The notes beneath the pieces were generated by a model that made no database searches, was not told where the DNA came from, and saw only the letters and a program-made list of their open reading frames with translations. From Rhodovulum tesquicola (GTDB lineage: Bacteria > Pseudomonadota > Alphaproteobacteria > Rhodobacterales > Rhodobacteraceae): a stretch of 64,000 nt of DNA. The stretch spans positions 1 through 64,000 of the forward strand of contig NZ_JAMYDV010000003.1 of the NCBI RefSeq assembly GCF_024128855.1. Direction: 5' to 3'. Numbering within the stretch: the stretch's first letter is position 1; each line of letters opens with the position of its first letter. Positions 1 to 8,254 of the stretch are shown here, in pieces. The position numbers were made by a program, and so were the translations under genes.

Positions 1-112
1 GCAGCAGCGTCTCCGCCACAACCCGCGCCTTCACCTCATCCGGCCAGCGCCGCCGCCCGTCCTCGTAGATCACCACGCCAAGTGAACTGAGAAACTCCGT
101 CATAGTCTCCAT
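1..112 (-). CDS. tnpA: IS66-family accessory protein TnpA, N-terminal part
   Basis: The visible 37 codons read METMTEFLSSLGVV, then an IYEDGRRRW stretch and PDEVKARVVAETLL. The RRRWPDEVKARVVAE core is typical of the helix-turn-helix protein (OrfA/TnpA) encoded first in IS66 elements, where it is needed for transposition together with TnpB and the TnpC transposase. A GGTGGAG ribosome binding site lies about 8 bases before the ATG at 112. A second in-frame ATG at 103 is possible but less well placed. The gene is cut by the window edge, so its intactness is unknown. Confidence 0.7.
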   Translation of the reverse strand, partial: METMTEFLSSLGVVIYEDGRRRWPDEVKARVVAETLL

Positions 113-197
113 GGAGAAACTCCACCCCTGTTAGCCAACAGAGACGGACTCGCAGAACGGAAAAATCACAGGAAGGTGGGGGCAAAACACCGTTTAC
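1..197 (-). mobile_element. IS66-family insertion sequence, left end only (runs off the window)
   Basis: Reading inwards from 197 on the minus strand the sequence begins GTAAACGGTGTTTTGCCCCC, which matches my memory of the terminal inverted repeat of IS66-family elements in alphaproteobacteria. About 85 bases further in lies the start of a TnpA-like gene, as expected for this family. The 8 bases outside the end (198-205, GGTTTCGA) would be one copy of the target duplication. The other end lies outside the window, so completeness and the duplication cannot be judged. Confidence 0.72.
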
Positions 198-399
198 GGT
201 TTCGAGGGAGTTTCCCGAGGGGATTGTCAAAGGTCACGCCGGAAGTTCTGGATAAAATCAATAGCTCAGGCACTTGTTAAGGCGCGGCTCTCTTCATTCT
301 TGGTGATACCAGTCCCTGTGTCCCGCCAAGGAACGGCACAGCTCAAAGCTTGACCGAGCTAGCGGTGGGCGAGGACCAGGAACAATTGCCAACCGACAC

Positions 400-416
400 T
401 GAACCGGATCGGTTCA
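400..416. promoter_or_regulatory. Short palindrome downstream of the alcohol dehydrogenase gene
   Basis: TGAACCG and CGGTTCA form perfect 7-base arms around GAT. The site lies 40 bases past the 3' end of the minus-strand catabolic operon, in the 258-base gap (198-455) between the IS66 end and that operon. It has no T-run, so it is not a classical terminator; it could be a weak hairpin or an operator. I see no gene in this gap. Confidence 0.25.
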
Positions 417-455
417 TCCTCGCCCCAATAACCGCAAGATACCCGACCGGAAAAT

Positions 456-1601
456 TCAGAGACAGGCTTCGAACAGTGCGCGCGTGTTCGCCGCGTTCAT
501 CTCGACCGGGTTGCCGCCTACCGAAGGGTCGGCCAGAGCCGAGGCGACCAGCACGTCGAGATCCGGATCCGTGACCCCCAGAGCGGTCAGGCTCGCCGGA
601 ATGCCAAGCTCGGCATTCAGCGCGCCGATGAAGTCGTGGAACCCGTCAAAGCCCCCCGGAATGCCCAGATAGGCCGCAGCAAGACCAAGCCGTTCCTCGA
701 CCGCCGGGCGGTTGAAGCGCAGGACGGGCTGCATCACCACCGCATTCGTCGTGCCGTGATGCGTGCCGTAATGCGCGCCGATCGGGTGGGACAGCGCATG
801 GATGGCACCCAGCCCCTTCTGGAACGCCACAGCCCCCATGGCGGCTGCCGCCATCATCTGCGCGCGGGCCTCAAGGTCCGTGCCGTCGCGAAAGGCGCGC
901 GGAAGATACTCCTTGACCAGCCGCATCCCTTCCAGCGCGATGCCCTGGCTCATCGGATGGAAGAAGGGCGAGCAATAGGCCTCGAGGCAATGGGCAAAGG
1001 CATCCATCCCCGTCCCGGCGGTAATCGCGCGCGGCATGCCGACGGTCAGTTCCGGGTCGCATATGGTTACGGCGGGCAGCATCTTCGGATGGAAGATGAT
1101 CTTCTTCTCATGCGTCGCGCTGTTGGTCAGCACGCCCGCCCGCCCCACCTCGGACCCGGTCCCAGCGGTCGTCGGCACCGCGACCACGGGCGCGATGGCG
1201 TCCGCATCGGCGCGCGTCCACCAGTCGCCGACATCCTCGAAATCCCAGACGGGCCGCGACTGGCCCGCCATGAAGGCCACGCATTTGCCGAGATCGAGCC
1301 CCGAGCCGCCACCGAACGCGATCACCCCGTCATGGCCGCCCTCGCGAAAGGCCGCCACGCCCGCCTCCATGTTCTTTTCGGTCGGGTTCGGGTCCACGTC
1401 CGAAAAGATCCCCCGGCCCAGCCCCGCGGCGTCGAGAATGTCGAGCGCCCGCCCCGTGATCGGCAGCGCGGCCAGCCCACGGTCGGTCACCAGAAGCGGC
1501 TTGCGGATGCCCGCCGCGATGCAGGCCTCGGGCAGTTCGGCGATGCGCCCCGCCCCGAAGCGGATCGCGGTGGGGTAGGACCAGTTGGCGGTCAGGCTCA
1601 T
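456..1601 (-). CDS. Iron-containing alcohol dehydrogenase (NAD-dependent, group III)
   Basis: This 381-residue protein is a typical Fe-ADH of the FucO/AdhB type, oxidising a primary alcohol to an aldehyde with NAD in the cytoplasm. The nucleotide-binding GGGS motif is at residues 97-100, followed by LDLGK, with TTAGTGSE near 144-151. By alignment with FucO the metal ligands are D200, H204, H268 and H282, all present. It is the last gene of the minus-strand operon, 3 bases after the aldehyde dehydrogenase, so alcohol-to-aldehyde-to-acid oxidation is the natural reading. I infer that the alcohol group sits on a gamma-glutamylated amine made by the upstream ligase. The exact substrate cannot be read from sequence. 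Confidence 0.9.
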   Translation of the reverse strand: MSLTANWSYPTAIRFGAGRIAELPEACIAAGIRKPLLVTDRGLAALPITGRALDILDAAGLGRGIFSDVDPNPTEKNMEAGVAAFREGGHDGVIAFGGGSGLDLGKCVAFMAGQSRPVWDFEDVGDWWTRADADAIAPVVAVPTTAGTGSEVGRAGVLTNSATHEKKIIFHPKMLPAVTICDPELTVGMPRAITAGTGMDAFAHCLEAYCSPFFHPMSQGIALEGMRLVKEYLPRAFRDGTDLEARAQMMAAAAMGAVAFQKGLGAIHALSHPIGAHYGTHHGTTNAVVMQPVLRFNRPAVEERLGLAAAYLGIPGGFDGFHDFIGALNAELGIPASLTALGVTDPDLDVLVASALADPSVGGNPVEMNAANTRALFEACL

Positions 1602-1604
1602 GGG

Positions 1605-2984
1605 TCAGGCTTTCTTGAGGTGGTAGGATTTCGGACGGGTCAGCGCGTGGTAGCCCAGCACCGACAGCCCCGCGCCGCGGCCGGTGTTCTTGCACCCGGT
1701 CCAGCAGAGCGCCGGGTCGAGGTAGTCGCAGCGGTTCATGAACACCGTGCCGGTCTCGATCGCGTCGCCCACGCGGGCCGCGCGATCCGCATCGCGCGTC
1801 CAGAGCGATGCTGTCAGGCCGAACTCGGAATCGTTCATCATCGCAATGGCTTCCGCGTCGTCCTTCACACGCATGATGCCGACCACGGGGCCGAAACTTT
1901 CCTCGCGCATGACGCGCATGGAATGGTCCACGTCCACCAGGATCTGCGGCATCAGGTAGGCCCCGCCATCGCTCGGGAAAAGCGCCCGGTCGATCAGCGG
2001 ACGGGCGCCCGCGGCGATGGCCTCTTCGGTCTGGGCGCGGACCAGATCGGCGAAGCGGACCTGCGCCATCGGCCCCATCGTGGTGTCGGGGTCGAGCGGA
2101 TTGCCCAGCCGGGCCTTGCTGACGATCTCGACGCATTTCTCGACGAAGGGCTCGTAGACCGAGGCGTGGACATAGATCCGCTCGATCCCGCAGCAGCACT
2201 GGCCGGAGTTGAACATCGCCCCATCCATCAGCCCGTCGGCGGCGGCGTCCAGATCGGCATCCTCCATGACATAGCCCGGGTCCTTGCCGCCAAGCTCCAG
2301 CCCGAGGCCCGTGAAGGTGCCCGCCGCGGCGCGCTCAATCGCCTTTCCGCCGCCGACCGAGCCGGTGAAGTTGACGAACTGGAAGGCGCCCGCAGCGATC
2401 AGCGCGGAGGTGGTGTCGTGGCTGAGGAAGACGTTCTGCGCCACGTCGTCGGGCACGCCCGCATCGCGCAGCGCGCAGATGATCCGTTCGCCCACCAGCG
2501 GCGTCTGGCTGGCATGTTTCAGCATCACCGCGTTGCCCGCGATCAGCGCGGGCGCGATGGTGTTGATCGCGGTCATGTAGGGGTAGTTCCAGGGCGCCAC
2601 GACCAGCACCAGCCCATGCGGCACCCGCCGGATATAGCGGGAAAACGCCGCGCTGTCCTCGATGCGGATATCGGCCAGCGCCTCAGCGGCGATGTCGGCC
2701 ATGTAGTGCGCGCGTTCCTGGAAACCGCGGAACTCGCCGCCATAGCGCACCGGACGGCCCATCTGCCAGGCCAGTTCCGGCACGATCTCGTCATTGGTCT
2801 CGCCGATCAGCGCGACGGCCCGGCGCACGATTTCCACACGTTCGGCGAGGGGCCGCGCGGCCCAGGCGGGTTGCGCGGCGCGGGCGCGGGCGACGGCGGC
2901 GCGCGCCTCGTCCAGCGGCATCAGCGCACGTTCGGCATAGACGCTCCCGTCGACGGGAGAGAGGCATTTCAACGTCTCGGTCAT
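1605..2984 (-). CDS. NAD(P)-dependent aldehyde dehydrogenase
   Basis: A 459-residue ALDH superfamily enzyme that oxidises an aldehyde to a carboxylate. The substrate-channel motif PWNYPY is near residue 131, NFTGSV near 205-210, the general-base Glu in LELGG is E230, and the catalytic cysteine in FNSGQCC is C264 with C263 and C265 beside it. It is somewhat shorter than the usual 475-500 residues but has every core motif. It lies between the ligase gene (4-base gap) and the alcohol dehydrogenase gene (3-base gap), implying co-translation. By position it corresponds to PuuC of the gamma-glutamyl-putrescine route. Confidence 0.9.
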   Translation of the reverse strand: MTETLKCLSPVDGSVYAERALMPLDEARAAVARARAAQPAWAARPLAERVEIVRRAVALIGETNDEIVPELAWQMGRPVRYGGEFRGFQERAHYMADIAAEALADIRIEDSAAFSRYIRRVPHGLVLVVAPWNYPYMTAINTIAPALIAGNAVMLKHASQTPLVGERIICALRDAGVPDDVAQNVFLSHDTTSALIAAGAFQFVNFTGSVGGGKAIERAAAGTFTGLGLELGGKDPGYVMEDADLDAAADGLMDGAMFNSGQCCCGIERIYVHASVYEPFVEKCVEIVSKARLGNPLDPDTTMGPMAQVRFADLVRAQTEEAIAAGARPLIDRALFPSDGGAYLMPQILVDVDHSMRVMREESFGPVVGIMRVKDDAEAIAMMNDSEFGLTASLWTRDADRAARVGDAIETGTVFMNRCDYLDPALCWTGCKNTGRGAGLSVLGYHALTRPKSYHLKKA

Positions 2985-2988
2985 GGGG

Positions 2989-4356
2989 TCAGGCCCTTTC
3001 GAAACCGCGGCGCAGTTCCCAGTCGGTCACGCGGCGGTCGTATTGTGTCTGCTCCCAGCGGGCGGCGTGGACGTAGTGGTCCACCACCTCGTCGCCCAGA
3101 GCCGCGCGGAGCATGGCGGATTCGTCGGCGGCCGCAAGGGCCTCGCGCAGGGTCTTGGGGATCTCGCGCACGCCCTCGGTGGTGTAGGCGTCGCCCCGGA
3201 ATTCCGGTTCCAGTTCCAGCCCCTCGTCGATCCCCGCCATCCCCGCCGCGATCTGGACGGCATAGGCGAGATAGGGGTTCAGGTCCGCGCCCCCCACCCG
3301 GTTCTCGATCCGCACGCCCTTGGTGCCCTCGCCCACCAGCCGGTAGCCCGCGGTGCGGTTGTCGCGCGACCAGACCGCCTTGGTCGGCGCAAAGGTGCCC
3401 GCGACGTAACGTTTGTAGCTGTTGATGTTGGGAGCCAGGAACAGCGTGAAGTCACTGGCGTATTTCAACAGCCCGGCCACATAGGCGCGCATCATCGCCG
3501 ACATGCCATAGGGCTCGTCGGGTTCGAGGAATAGCGGCGCCCCCTCGAGCGACCACAGCGACTGGTGGACATGGCAGGACGACCCCGCCGGCGCATCGGC
3601 ATATTTCGCCATGAAGGTCACGGCATGGCCCTGGGCCAGCGCTATCTCCTTGACCACATGCTTGGTGATCGTGTGCGTGTCGGCGGCGGTCAGCGCATCG
3701 GCATAGCGCACATTGATCTCGTGCTGCCCGGCCCAGGCCTCGCCCTTGGAGTTTTCCACTGCGATTCCAGAATCGTAGAGGCCGTTCCTGACAGCCCGCA
3801 TCAACCCTTCCTCGCGGGCGGTGGTCAGAAGATGGTAATCCTCGTTATAGGGGCTGGTGGGCGTCAGCGCACGATAGCCGCCGTCATGCACCTGATCGAA
3901 GCTTTCGCGGAAAACGTAGAATTCCAGTTCTGATGCCATCATCGCCGCCATGCCGCGTTCGACCAGCCGGTCGATCTGGGCCTTGAGGATCGCGCGGGGG
4001 GCGACGGAAATGTCGCGATGGCCCAGATGATCCATCGTGTCGCAGATCACCAGCGCCGATCCCGGCGCCCAGGGCGCCAGTCGCAGCGTGGCGAGGTCGG
4101 GGCGCATCATGTAGTCGCCGTAGCCCTGTTCCCAGCTTGCGGACTTGAAGCCCGGCACCGGCTCCATCTCCTGATCCACCGTCAGCAGGTAGTTGCAGGA
4201 ATGGGTCTCATGCACGCCATGCTCCAGGAAATGGCGGGCGTGAAAGCGTTTGCCCATCAACCGGCCCTGCATGTCGATCTGGGCCAGGGTGACGGTGTCG
4301 ATCTCGCCCGCATCGACCAGCATGGCGAGGGTGTCGAGGGTCAGGGAGCCGGGCAT
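2989..4356 (-). CDS. Glutamine-synthetase-like ligase (probable gamma-glutamyl-amine synthetase)
   Basis: A 455-residue member of the GS-I fold, of the type that includes PuuA, IpuC and GlnA4, which join glutamate to an amine rather than to ammonia. GS motifs are visible: ASELEFYVF (metal Glu residues), GQHEIN, GSSCHVHQSL (active-site His), NRTAGYRL and ENRVGGADLNPYLA. The start at 4356 is preceded by AGAGG at 5 bases; an upstream extension to 4413 has no such site. Its neighbours are an alcohol dehydrogenase, an aldehyde dehydrogenase, an amidohydrolase and a TRAP importer, so it is a catabolic ligase and not the nitrogen-assimilation GlnA. Substrate inferred, not proven. Confidence 0.85.
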   Translation of the reverse strand: MPGSLTLDTLAMLVDAGEIDTVTLAQIDMQGRLMGKRFHARHFLEHGVHETHSCNYLLTVDQEMEPVPGFKSASWEQGYGDYMMRPDLATLRLAPWAPGSALVICDTMDHLGHRDISVAPRAILKAQIDRLVERGMAAMMASELEFYVFRESFDQVHDGGYRALTPTSPYNEDYHLLTTAREEGLMRAVRNGLYDSGIAVENSKGEAWAGQHEINVRYADALTAADTHTITKHVVKEIALAQGHAVTFMAKYADAPAGSSCHVHQSLWSLEGAPLFLEPDEPYGMSAMMRAYVAGLLKYASDFTLFLAPNINSYKRYVAGTFAPTKAVWSRDNRTAGYRLVGEGTKGVRIENRVGGADLNPYLAYAVQIAAGMAGIDEGLELEPEFRGDAYTTEGVREIPKTLREALAAADESAMLRAALGDEVVDHYVHAARWEQTQYDRRVTDWELRRGFERA

Positions 4357-4388
4357 TCGGGCCTCTGTCGGTTGCGCACAGGGAAAGC

Positions 4389-4410
4389 GGACGCCCCGGG
4401 CGGGGCGTCC
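4389..4410 (-). promoter_or_regulatory. Hairpin between dctP and the ligase gene
   Basis: GGACGCCCC and GGGGCGTCC form a perfect 9-base stem with a 4-base loop. It sits 20 bases beyond the stop codon of the binding-protein gene and before the ligase gene. With no T-run following, it more likely protects the 3' end of the upstream message or partly ends transcription than terminates fully. Such an arrangement would give more binding protein than enzymes. That role is inference. Confidence 0.5.
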
Positions 4411-4429
4411 CACGGGTCAGCGGCGGGGT

Positions 4430-5464
4430 TCAGCCGTAGCGGTAGGGCCGCCCGGCCTTCTGCATGTCGGAATTGTATTGCTTGAAGATCTCGACAACCT
4501 TCGCCTTGGTCTCGGATTCGGCTGCGATCTCGTCCCAGAACGCCTGTGCGGCCGCCTCGACCTGATCCCATTCCTCGTCGGGAATCGAGGTCAGTTGCAA
4601 CTTGTCGCCATGCACGCGCAGCGCCGCCTCGCCGCCCCAGTACCACCATTGACGATAGTAATGGGACTGTTCGAAACAGACCTTCATCAGTTCCTGAAGC
4701 CGCTCCGGCACCTCGTTCCAGCGATCCTGATTGGCGAAGAAATGGCCGATCCAGGCGCCCGAGATGTTGTTGGTCAGAAAATAGTTGGTCACTTCGGCCC
4801 AGCCCACCGTGTAATCCTCGGTGATGCCCGACCAAGCGATGCCGTCAAGCTCGCCCGTCTGCACCGCGACCTCGATATCCTCCCAGGGCAGGGTCACGGG
4901 GACGACGCCGAACTGCGCGAGGAACCGGCCCGCCGTGGGGAAGGTGAAGACGCGCTTGCCGCGCAGATCGGCCAGGCTGTTGATCGGATCCTTGGTGGCG
5001 AAATGACAGGGATCCCAGGCGCCCGCACTGATATGCTTGACTCCGACCTTGGCATATTCCTCGGCCCAGATCTCGTTCAGGCCGTACTGGTTGAACAGCA
5101 CCGGCACATCCAGCGAATAGCGGGACGCGAAGGGGAAATAGCCGCCGAACACCGTCACCTCGGTCGGCGAGGCCATCGAGTCGTCGTCGGACTGCACCGC
5201 GTCTATGGTGCCGCGCTGCATCGCGCGAAAGAGTTCCCCCGTGGGCACAAGCTGATCGGCATAGTAAAGCTCGATCTGCATCTCGTCGCCGGCGATCTTG
5301 TTGAAGCTGTCGATGGCGGGCTTGACCACATGCTCGGCCAGCGCGCCGCCCGCATAGGTCTGCATCCGCCAGCGGATCGTCGATTGCGCATGGACGGCGG
5401 GCGCGGCCAGGCTTGCCGCGGCACCAACGCCCGCGGTGGTGAGGAACTTGCGTCTCGTGGTCAT
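4430..5464 (-). CDS. dctP: TRAP transporter periplasmic substrate-binding protein DctP
   Basis: This 344-residue protein binds the substrate in the periplasm and hands it to DctQ/DctM. The N-terminus reads TTRRKFLTTAG and then AAPAVHAQ, a twin-arginine signal with a cleavage site after VHA near residue 26. The family body follows, including ADQLVPTGELFRAMQRG and DLRGKRVFTFPTAGRF, with the selectivity Arg in the latter region. The ATG at 5464 has AGGAGA 8 bases before it; the longer reading to 5542 runs through the intergenic region. It resembles the TakP-like subgroup, but ligand cannot be predicted reliably. Confidence 0.92.
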   Translation of the reverse strand: MTTRRKFLTTAGVGAAASLAAPAVHAQSTIRWRMQTYAGGALAEHVVKPAIDSFNKIAGDEMQIELYYADQLVPTGELFRAMQRGTIDAVQSDDDSMASPTEVTVFGGYFPFASRYSLDVPVLFNQYGLNEIWAEEYAKVGVKHISAGAWDPCHFATKDPINSLADLRGKRVFTFPTAGRFLAQFGVVPVTLPWEDIEVAVQTGELDGIAWSGITEDYTVGWAEVTNYFLTNNISGAWIGHFFANQDRWNEVPERLQELMKVCFEQSHYYRQWWYWGGEAALRVHGDKLQLTSIPDEEWDQVEAAAQAFWDEIAAESETKAKVVEIFKQYNSDMQKAGRPYRYG

Positions 5465-5525
5465 GTCTTTCTCTCCTTGTTGGCGGGGTGCCCCCCGGTT
5501 TTGCGTCCCCTTTGCGGGGCTCTGG

Positions 5526-6851
5526 TTAGAGGCCGTAGACATAATGCGGTAGCCACAGCGCGATGCCCGGGAAGGCCATGATGATCCCCAGTGCGAGCAG
5601 CATCACCCCGACAAAGGGCACGATGGACCGGTAGATATCGCCCAGCCCGACCTCCTTGGGCGCCATCGCCTTCATCAGGAAGAGGTTGTAGCCGAAAGGC
5701 GGCGTCATGTAGGCGATCTGCGTGGTGATGGTGTAGAGCACCCCGTACCAGATCAGATCGAAGCCCAGTGCCTTGACCAGCGGCACATAAAGCGGCGCGA
5801 CGATCACCAGCATCGCGGTATCGTCGAGGAACGTGCCCATGATGAGAAAGCTCAACTGCATCAGGATCAGGATCGTCCAAGGCGACAGGTGCAGTTGCTC
5901 GGTGAACAGGTTGTCGATCGCACGCACCGCGCCCAGCCCGTCGAACACCGCGCCGAAGGCCATCGCGGCCAGGATGATCCACATGAACATGCAGGAAATC
6001 GCCAGGGTCTGTCGCACGGAGTTCTCGAACACCTCATGCGTCATACGGCGCTTGGCCAGCGCGGCCAGGAAGGCGGCGATGGCGCCGATGGCCGAGCTTT
6101 CGACCAGCGAGGTCCAGCCATTGACGAAGGGCACCATCATCGCGGCGAAGATGCCGACGGGCAGAAGCCCGGCACGCAACAGCCGCATCTTCTCGGCGAA
6201 ACCGATCTCGGCCCGCTCCTCGGGGGCCAGTGCGGGGCCGAGCGCAGGGTTCATGCGGCAGCGCAGGTAGATATAGACGATGAACATCGCCGCCATCATC
6301 AGGCCGGGGATCATGCCGGCGAGCCAAAGCTGCCCCACCGGCTGGCGCGCGATCATGGCATAAAGCACCAGCACCACCGAGGGCGGCACGAGGATGCCCA
6401 GCGAGGATCCGGCCTGGATCACGCCGGTCACCATCTTCTTGTCGTAGCCGCGTTTCAGCAATTCGGGCAGCGCGATGGTCGCCCCGATCGCCATGCCCGC
6501 CACCGACAACCCGTTCATCGCGGATATCAGCACCATCAGCGCGATGGTCCCGATGGCCAGCCCCCCCGGCACCGGCCCCATCCAGACATGGAACATCCGG
6601 TAAAGATCGTCCGCGATCCGGCTTTCGGACAGCACATAGCCCATGAAGATGAACATCGGCAGCGTCAGCAGCGGGTACCAGTTCATCAACTTGACCGCCG
6701 CCGAGAACGGGATGACCGAGCCCCCCGTTCCCCACAGTGCCAGCGCCGCGATCCCCGCCACCGCCCCGATCGCGCCAAAGACGCGCTGGCCCGTGAACAG
6801 CATCATCATCATCGAGGCGAACATCAGGAGGGCGATCAGTTCATAGGACAT
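5526..6851 (-). CDS. dctM: TRAP transporter large permease DctM
   Basis: A 441-residue, strongly hydrophobic protein of about 12 membrane segments, the sodium-coupled translocation subunit of a tripartite TRAP importer. Family features seen are the N-terminal MMMMLFTGQRVFGAIGAVAG stretch, LPMFIFMGYVL, the GLSVAGMAIGATIALPEL region, GILVPPSVVLVLY and the C-terminal DDTAMLVIVAPLYVP. The length is normal for DctM. It starts 3 bases after dctQ and is followed after 61 bases by dctP, so the order here is Q-M-P. It lies in the inner membrane. Confidence 0.95.
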   Translation of the reverse strand: MSYELIALLMFASMMMMLFTGQRVFGAIGAVAGIAALALWGTGGSVIPFSAAVKLMNWYPLLTLPMFIFMGYVLSESRIADDLYRMFHVWMGPVPGGLAIGTIALMVLISAMNGLSVAGMAIGATIALPELLKRGYDKKMVTGVIQAGSSLGILVPPSVVLVLYAMIARQPVGQLWLAGMIPGLMMAAMFIVYIYLRCRMNPALGPALAPEERAEIGFAEKMRLLRAGLLPVGIFAAMMVPFVNGWTSLVESSAIGAIAAFLAALAKRRMTHEVFENSVRQTLAISCMFMWIILAAMAFGAVFDGLGAVRAIDNLFTEQLHLSPWTILILMQLSFLIMGTFLDDTAMLVIVAPLYVPLVKALGFDLIWYGVLYTITTQIAYMTPPFGYNLFLMKAMAPKEVGLGDIYRSIVPFVGVMLLALGIIMAFPGIALWLPHYVYGL

Positions 6852-6854
6852 GGC

Positions 6855-7361
6855 TCAGATCTCGATGTCCCGAAGATGCGCGATGTCCTTGATCAGTTCA
6901 GAAACCGCCTGCAGAAGCATCAGCCCCAGGCCCACGCACATCACCGTCTTTATCGGCCAGAGCAGCGGGCGCCAGGCGGTCGGGCTGCGTTCGTTGTATT
7001 GCAGGCTGTAAAGCAGGCTGTCGATGCCGCCATAGATCAGCAGACCCAGGAAGAAGATCAGGAACAGCACGGTCACGCTGTCCACCCAGGCCCGCGTCGT
7101 CACCGACCAGCGGCCGTAGAACAGATCCATCCGGACATTGGCACCCAGCTGCATCGCATAGCCGCCGCCCAGCATGTAATAGGCCACCAGCGAGAACTGG
7201 GCCATTTCCAGCGTCCAGGGCGAGGGCAGGAAGAAGGTCTTGGAGATCGAGGACCACAAGAGGATCCCCATCATAACGAAGATACCGTACATCACCACGC
7301 GGCCGATGTGATAGTTCACCCCGTCGACGATCCGGACATAGGCGCGCATCAGGGCGGTCAT
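6855..7361 (-). CDS. dctQ: TRAP transporter small permease DctQ
   Basis: A 168-residue inner-membrane protein with four predicted helices, near residues 18-40, 58-78, 95-115 and 138-160. The motif between helices 2 and 3 (MQLGANVRMDLFYGRW) is the family's typical loop. DctQ associates with DctM and is needed for TRAP transport. Its ATG overlaps the stop of the upstream amidohydrolase gene by ATGA, so the two are translationally coupled. The coupling ties the hydrolase to the transport function. Confidence 0.93.
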   Translation of the reverse strand: MTALMRAYVRIVDGVNYHIGRVVMYGIFVMMGILLWSSISKTFFLPSPWTLEMAQFSLVAYYMLGGGYAMQLGANVRMDLFYGRWSVTTRAWVDSVTVLFLIFFLGLLIYGGIDSLLYSLQYNERSPTAWRPLLWPIKTVMCVGLGLMLLQAVSELIKDIAHLRDIEI

Positions 7362-8128
7362 GGCGCTGCCCCCTGCCCCATGGCGACCAGCGCCTCGGAC
7401 AGAAGCCCCGCCAGCAGGGTTCCCATCCTCACCTGTGCCGCGTCATCGGCGATCAGGTCGTTGCGAATTTCCAGCATGACATTGACCAGCCCCCTGCCGA
7501 CCCCGTGCAGCCTGAGTGTATGGGTCACGCCGTCAACCGGTCCATAGGGTTCGTTCCGGGCCACCACATGCCCGGTATGAAAGGGCGCAAGCGCCAGCAT
7601 CGCCTCGGCCAGTCGCGCATCGCTGTCATGCAGGATGCCGATCTCGACAGCCCGCGGCAGCCCATGCCAGACCGGCGTGAAACTGTGCACGGTGACCAGC
7701 GCGGGCGGCACAGGCCGGGCGGCGATGGTGGCGGAAAGGAGCGCATGAAAGGGCGCATGGACCAGCCGCGCGCGGTCGTCCCGGTCGGACGCGGACAGGT
7801 CCGCATTGCCGGGAATGGCGATCTCCTCGGTCTTCACCGGCATCGCCTCCGGCGCTCCCGCAGGCCGGTTGCAATCATGCACCAGCCGCGAGACGGTAGC
7901 GGCCACCAGTGGCGCGTCCAGAACCGACGCCATCGCCCGCGCCACGCCCAGCGCGCCCGGATCCCAGGCTGCGTGGCTCCACTCGTCACCCGGGGCAAGC
8001 CCCAGCCCGCCGAACCGCGCCGGGATCGCGTTCGAGGCGTGCTCGCAGACAAGCACCACGGGCGCATTTCCGGCCGCGTTCTCGACCTGCGGCCGGTAGT
8101 CCGGCGCCCCTTCCCTTGCCTCGATCAT
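7358..8128 (-). CDS. N-formylglutamate amidohydrolase family protein
   Basis: A 256-residue PF05013-type hydrolase. The motifs VLVCEHASNAIP, VSRLVHDCNRP, TVHSFTP and VMLEIRNDLI carry the His, Glu and Arg residues of this zinc amidohydrolase family, which cleaves an N-acyl bond on glutamate or a similar amino acid. It is the first gene of the minus-strand catabolic operon. I chose the ATG at 8128 because GGGAG sits 5 bases before it; the ATG at 8146 has no such site. In this operon it could release glutamate from a gamma-glutamyl or N-acyl end product, the step PuuD performs in putrescine breakdown. That role is inference; family membership is clear. Confidence 0.85.
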   Translation of the reverse strand: MIEAREGAPDYRPQVENAAGNAPVVLVCEHASNAIPARFGGLGLAPGDEWSHAAWDPGALGVARAMASVLDAPLVAATVSRLVHDCNRPAGAPEAMPVKTEEIAIPGNADLSASDRDDRARLVHAPFHALLSATIAARPVPPALVTVHSFTPVWHGLPRAVEIGILHDSDARLAEAMLALAPFHTGHVVARNEPYGPVDGVTHTLRLHGVGRGLVNVMLEIRNDLIADDAAQVRMGTLLAGLLSEALVAMGQGAAP

Positions 8129-8176
8129 GCTGACTCCCTGTCGCATGTGAACAGGTTTCTTCACCACCCCCGAAGC

Positions 8177-8208
8177 TGTCAATTCCTTTCCTGAAACTTT
8201 CTCTTCAG
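8177..8208 (-). promoter_or_regulatory. Divergent control region: minus-strand -35 element and inverted repeat operator
   Basis: Between the amidohydrolase and the RpiR regulator lies the palindrome CTGAAACTTTCTCTTCAG (8191-8208; arms CTGAA/TTCAG). Nine bases further along the minus strand is a perfect TTGACA (8182 to 8177), with only a poor -10 after 17 bases. The repeat is of the A/T-armed kind bound by RpiR regulators and sits just upstream of the -35 for the catabolic operon. I infer that the adjacent regulator binds here. Confidence 0.45.
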
Positions 8209-8254
8209 AGGCGATCCACCTGACGCTATATTGTGCAGATGGAGGCCAGGCTCG

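Noticed and set aside
36-230. Minus-strand 64-codon frame at the left edge
   Set aside because: It crosses the IS66 terminal repeat in a different frame from the TnpA-like gene and has no homology I recognise.
636-3425. Long plus-strand frame of 929 codons antisense to the alcohol and aldehyde dehydrogenase genes
   Set aside because: It is an Arg/His/Gly/Ala-rich shadow typical of high-GC DNA, with no family motif; the minus-strand genes are clear.
456-4356. Canonical putrescine (Puu) pathway
   Set aside because: No PuuB-type oxidase and no PuuD-type hydrolase are present, and an alcohol dehydrogenase takes the oxidase place.
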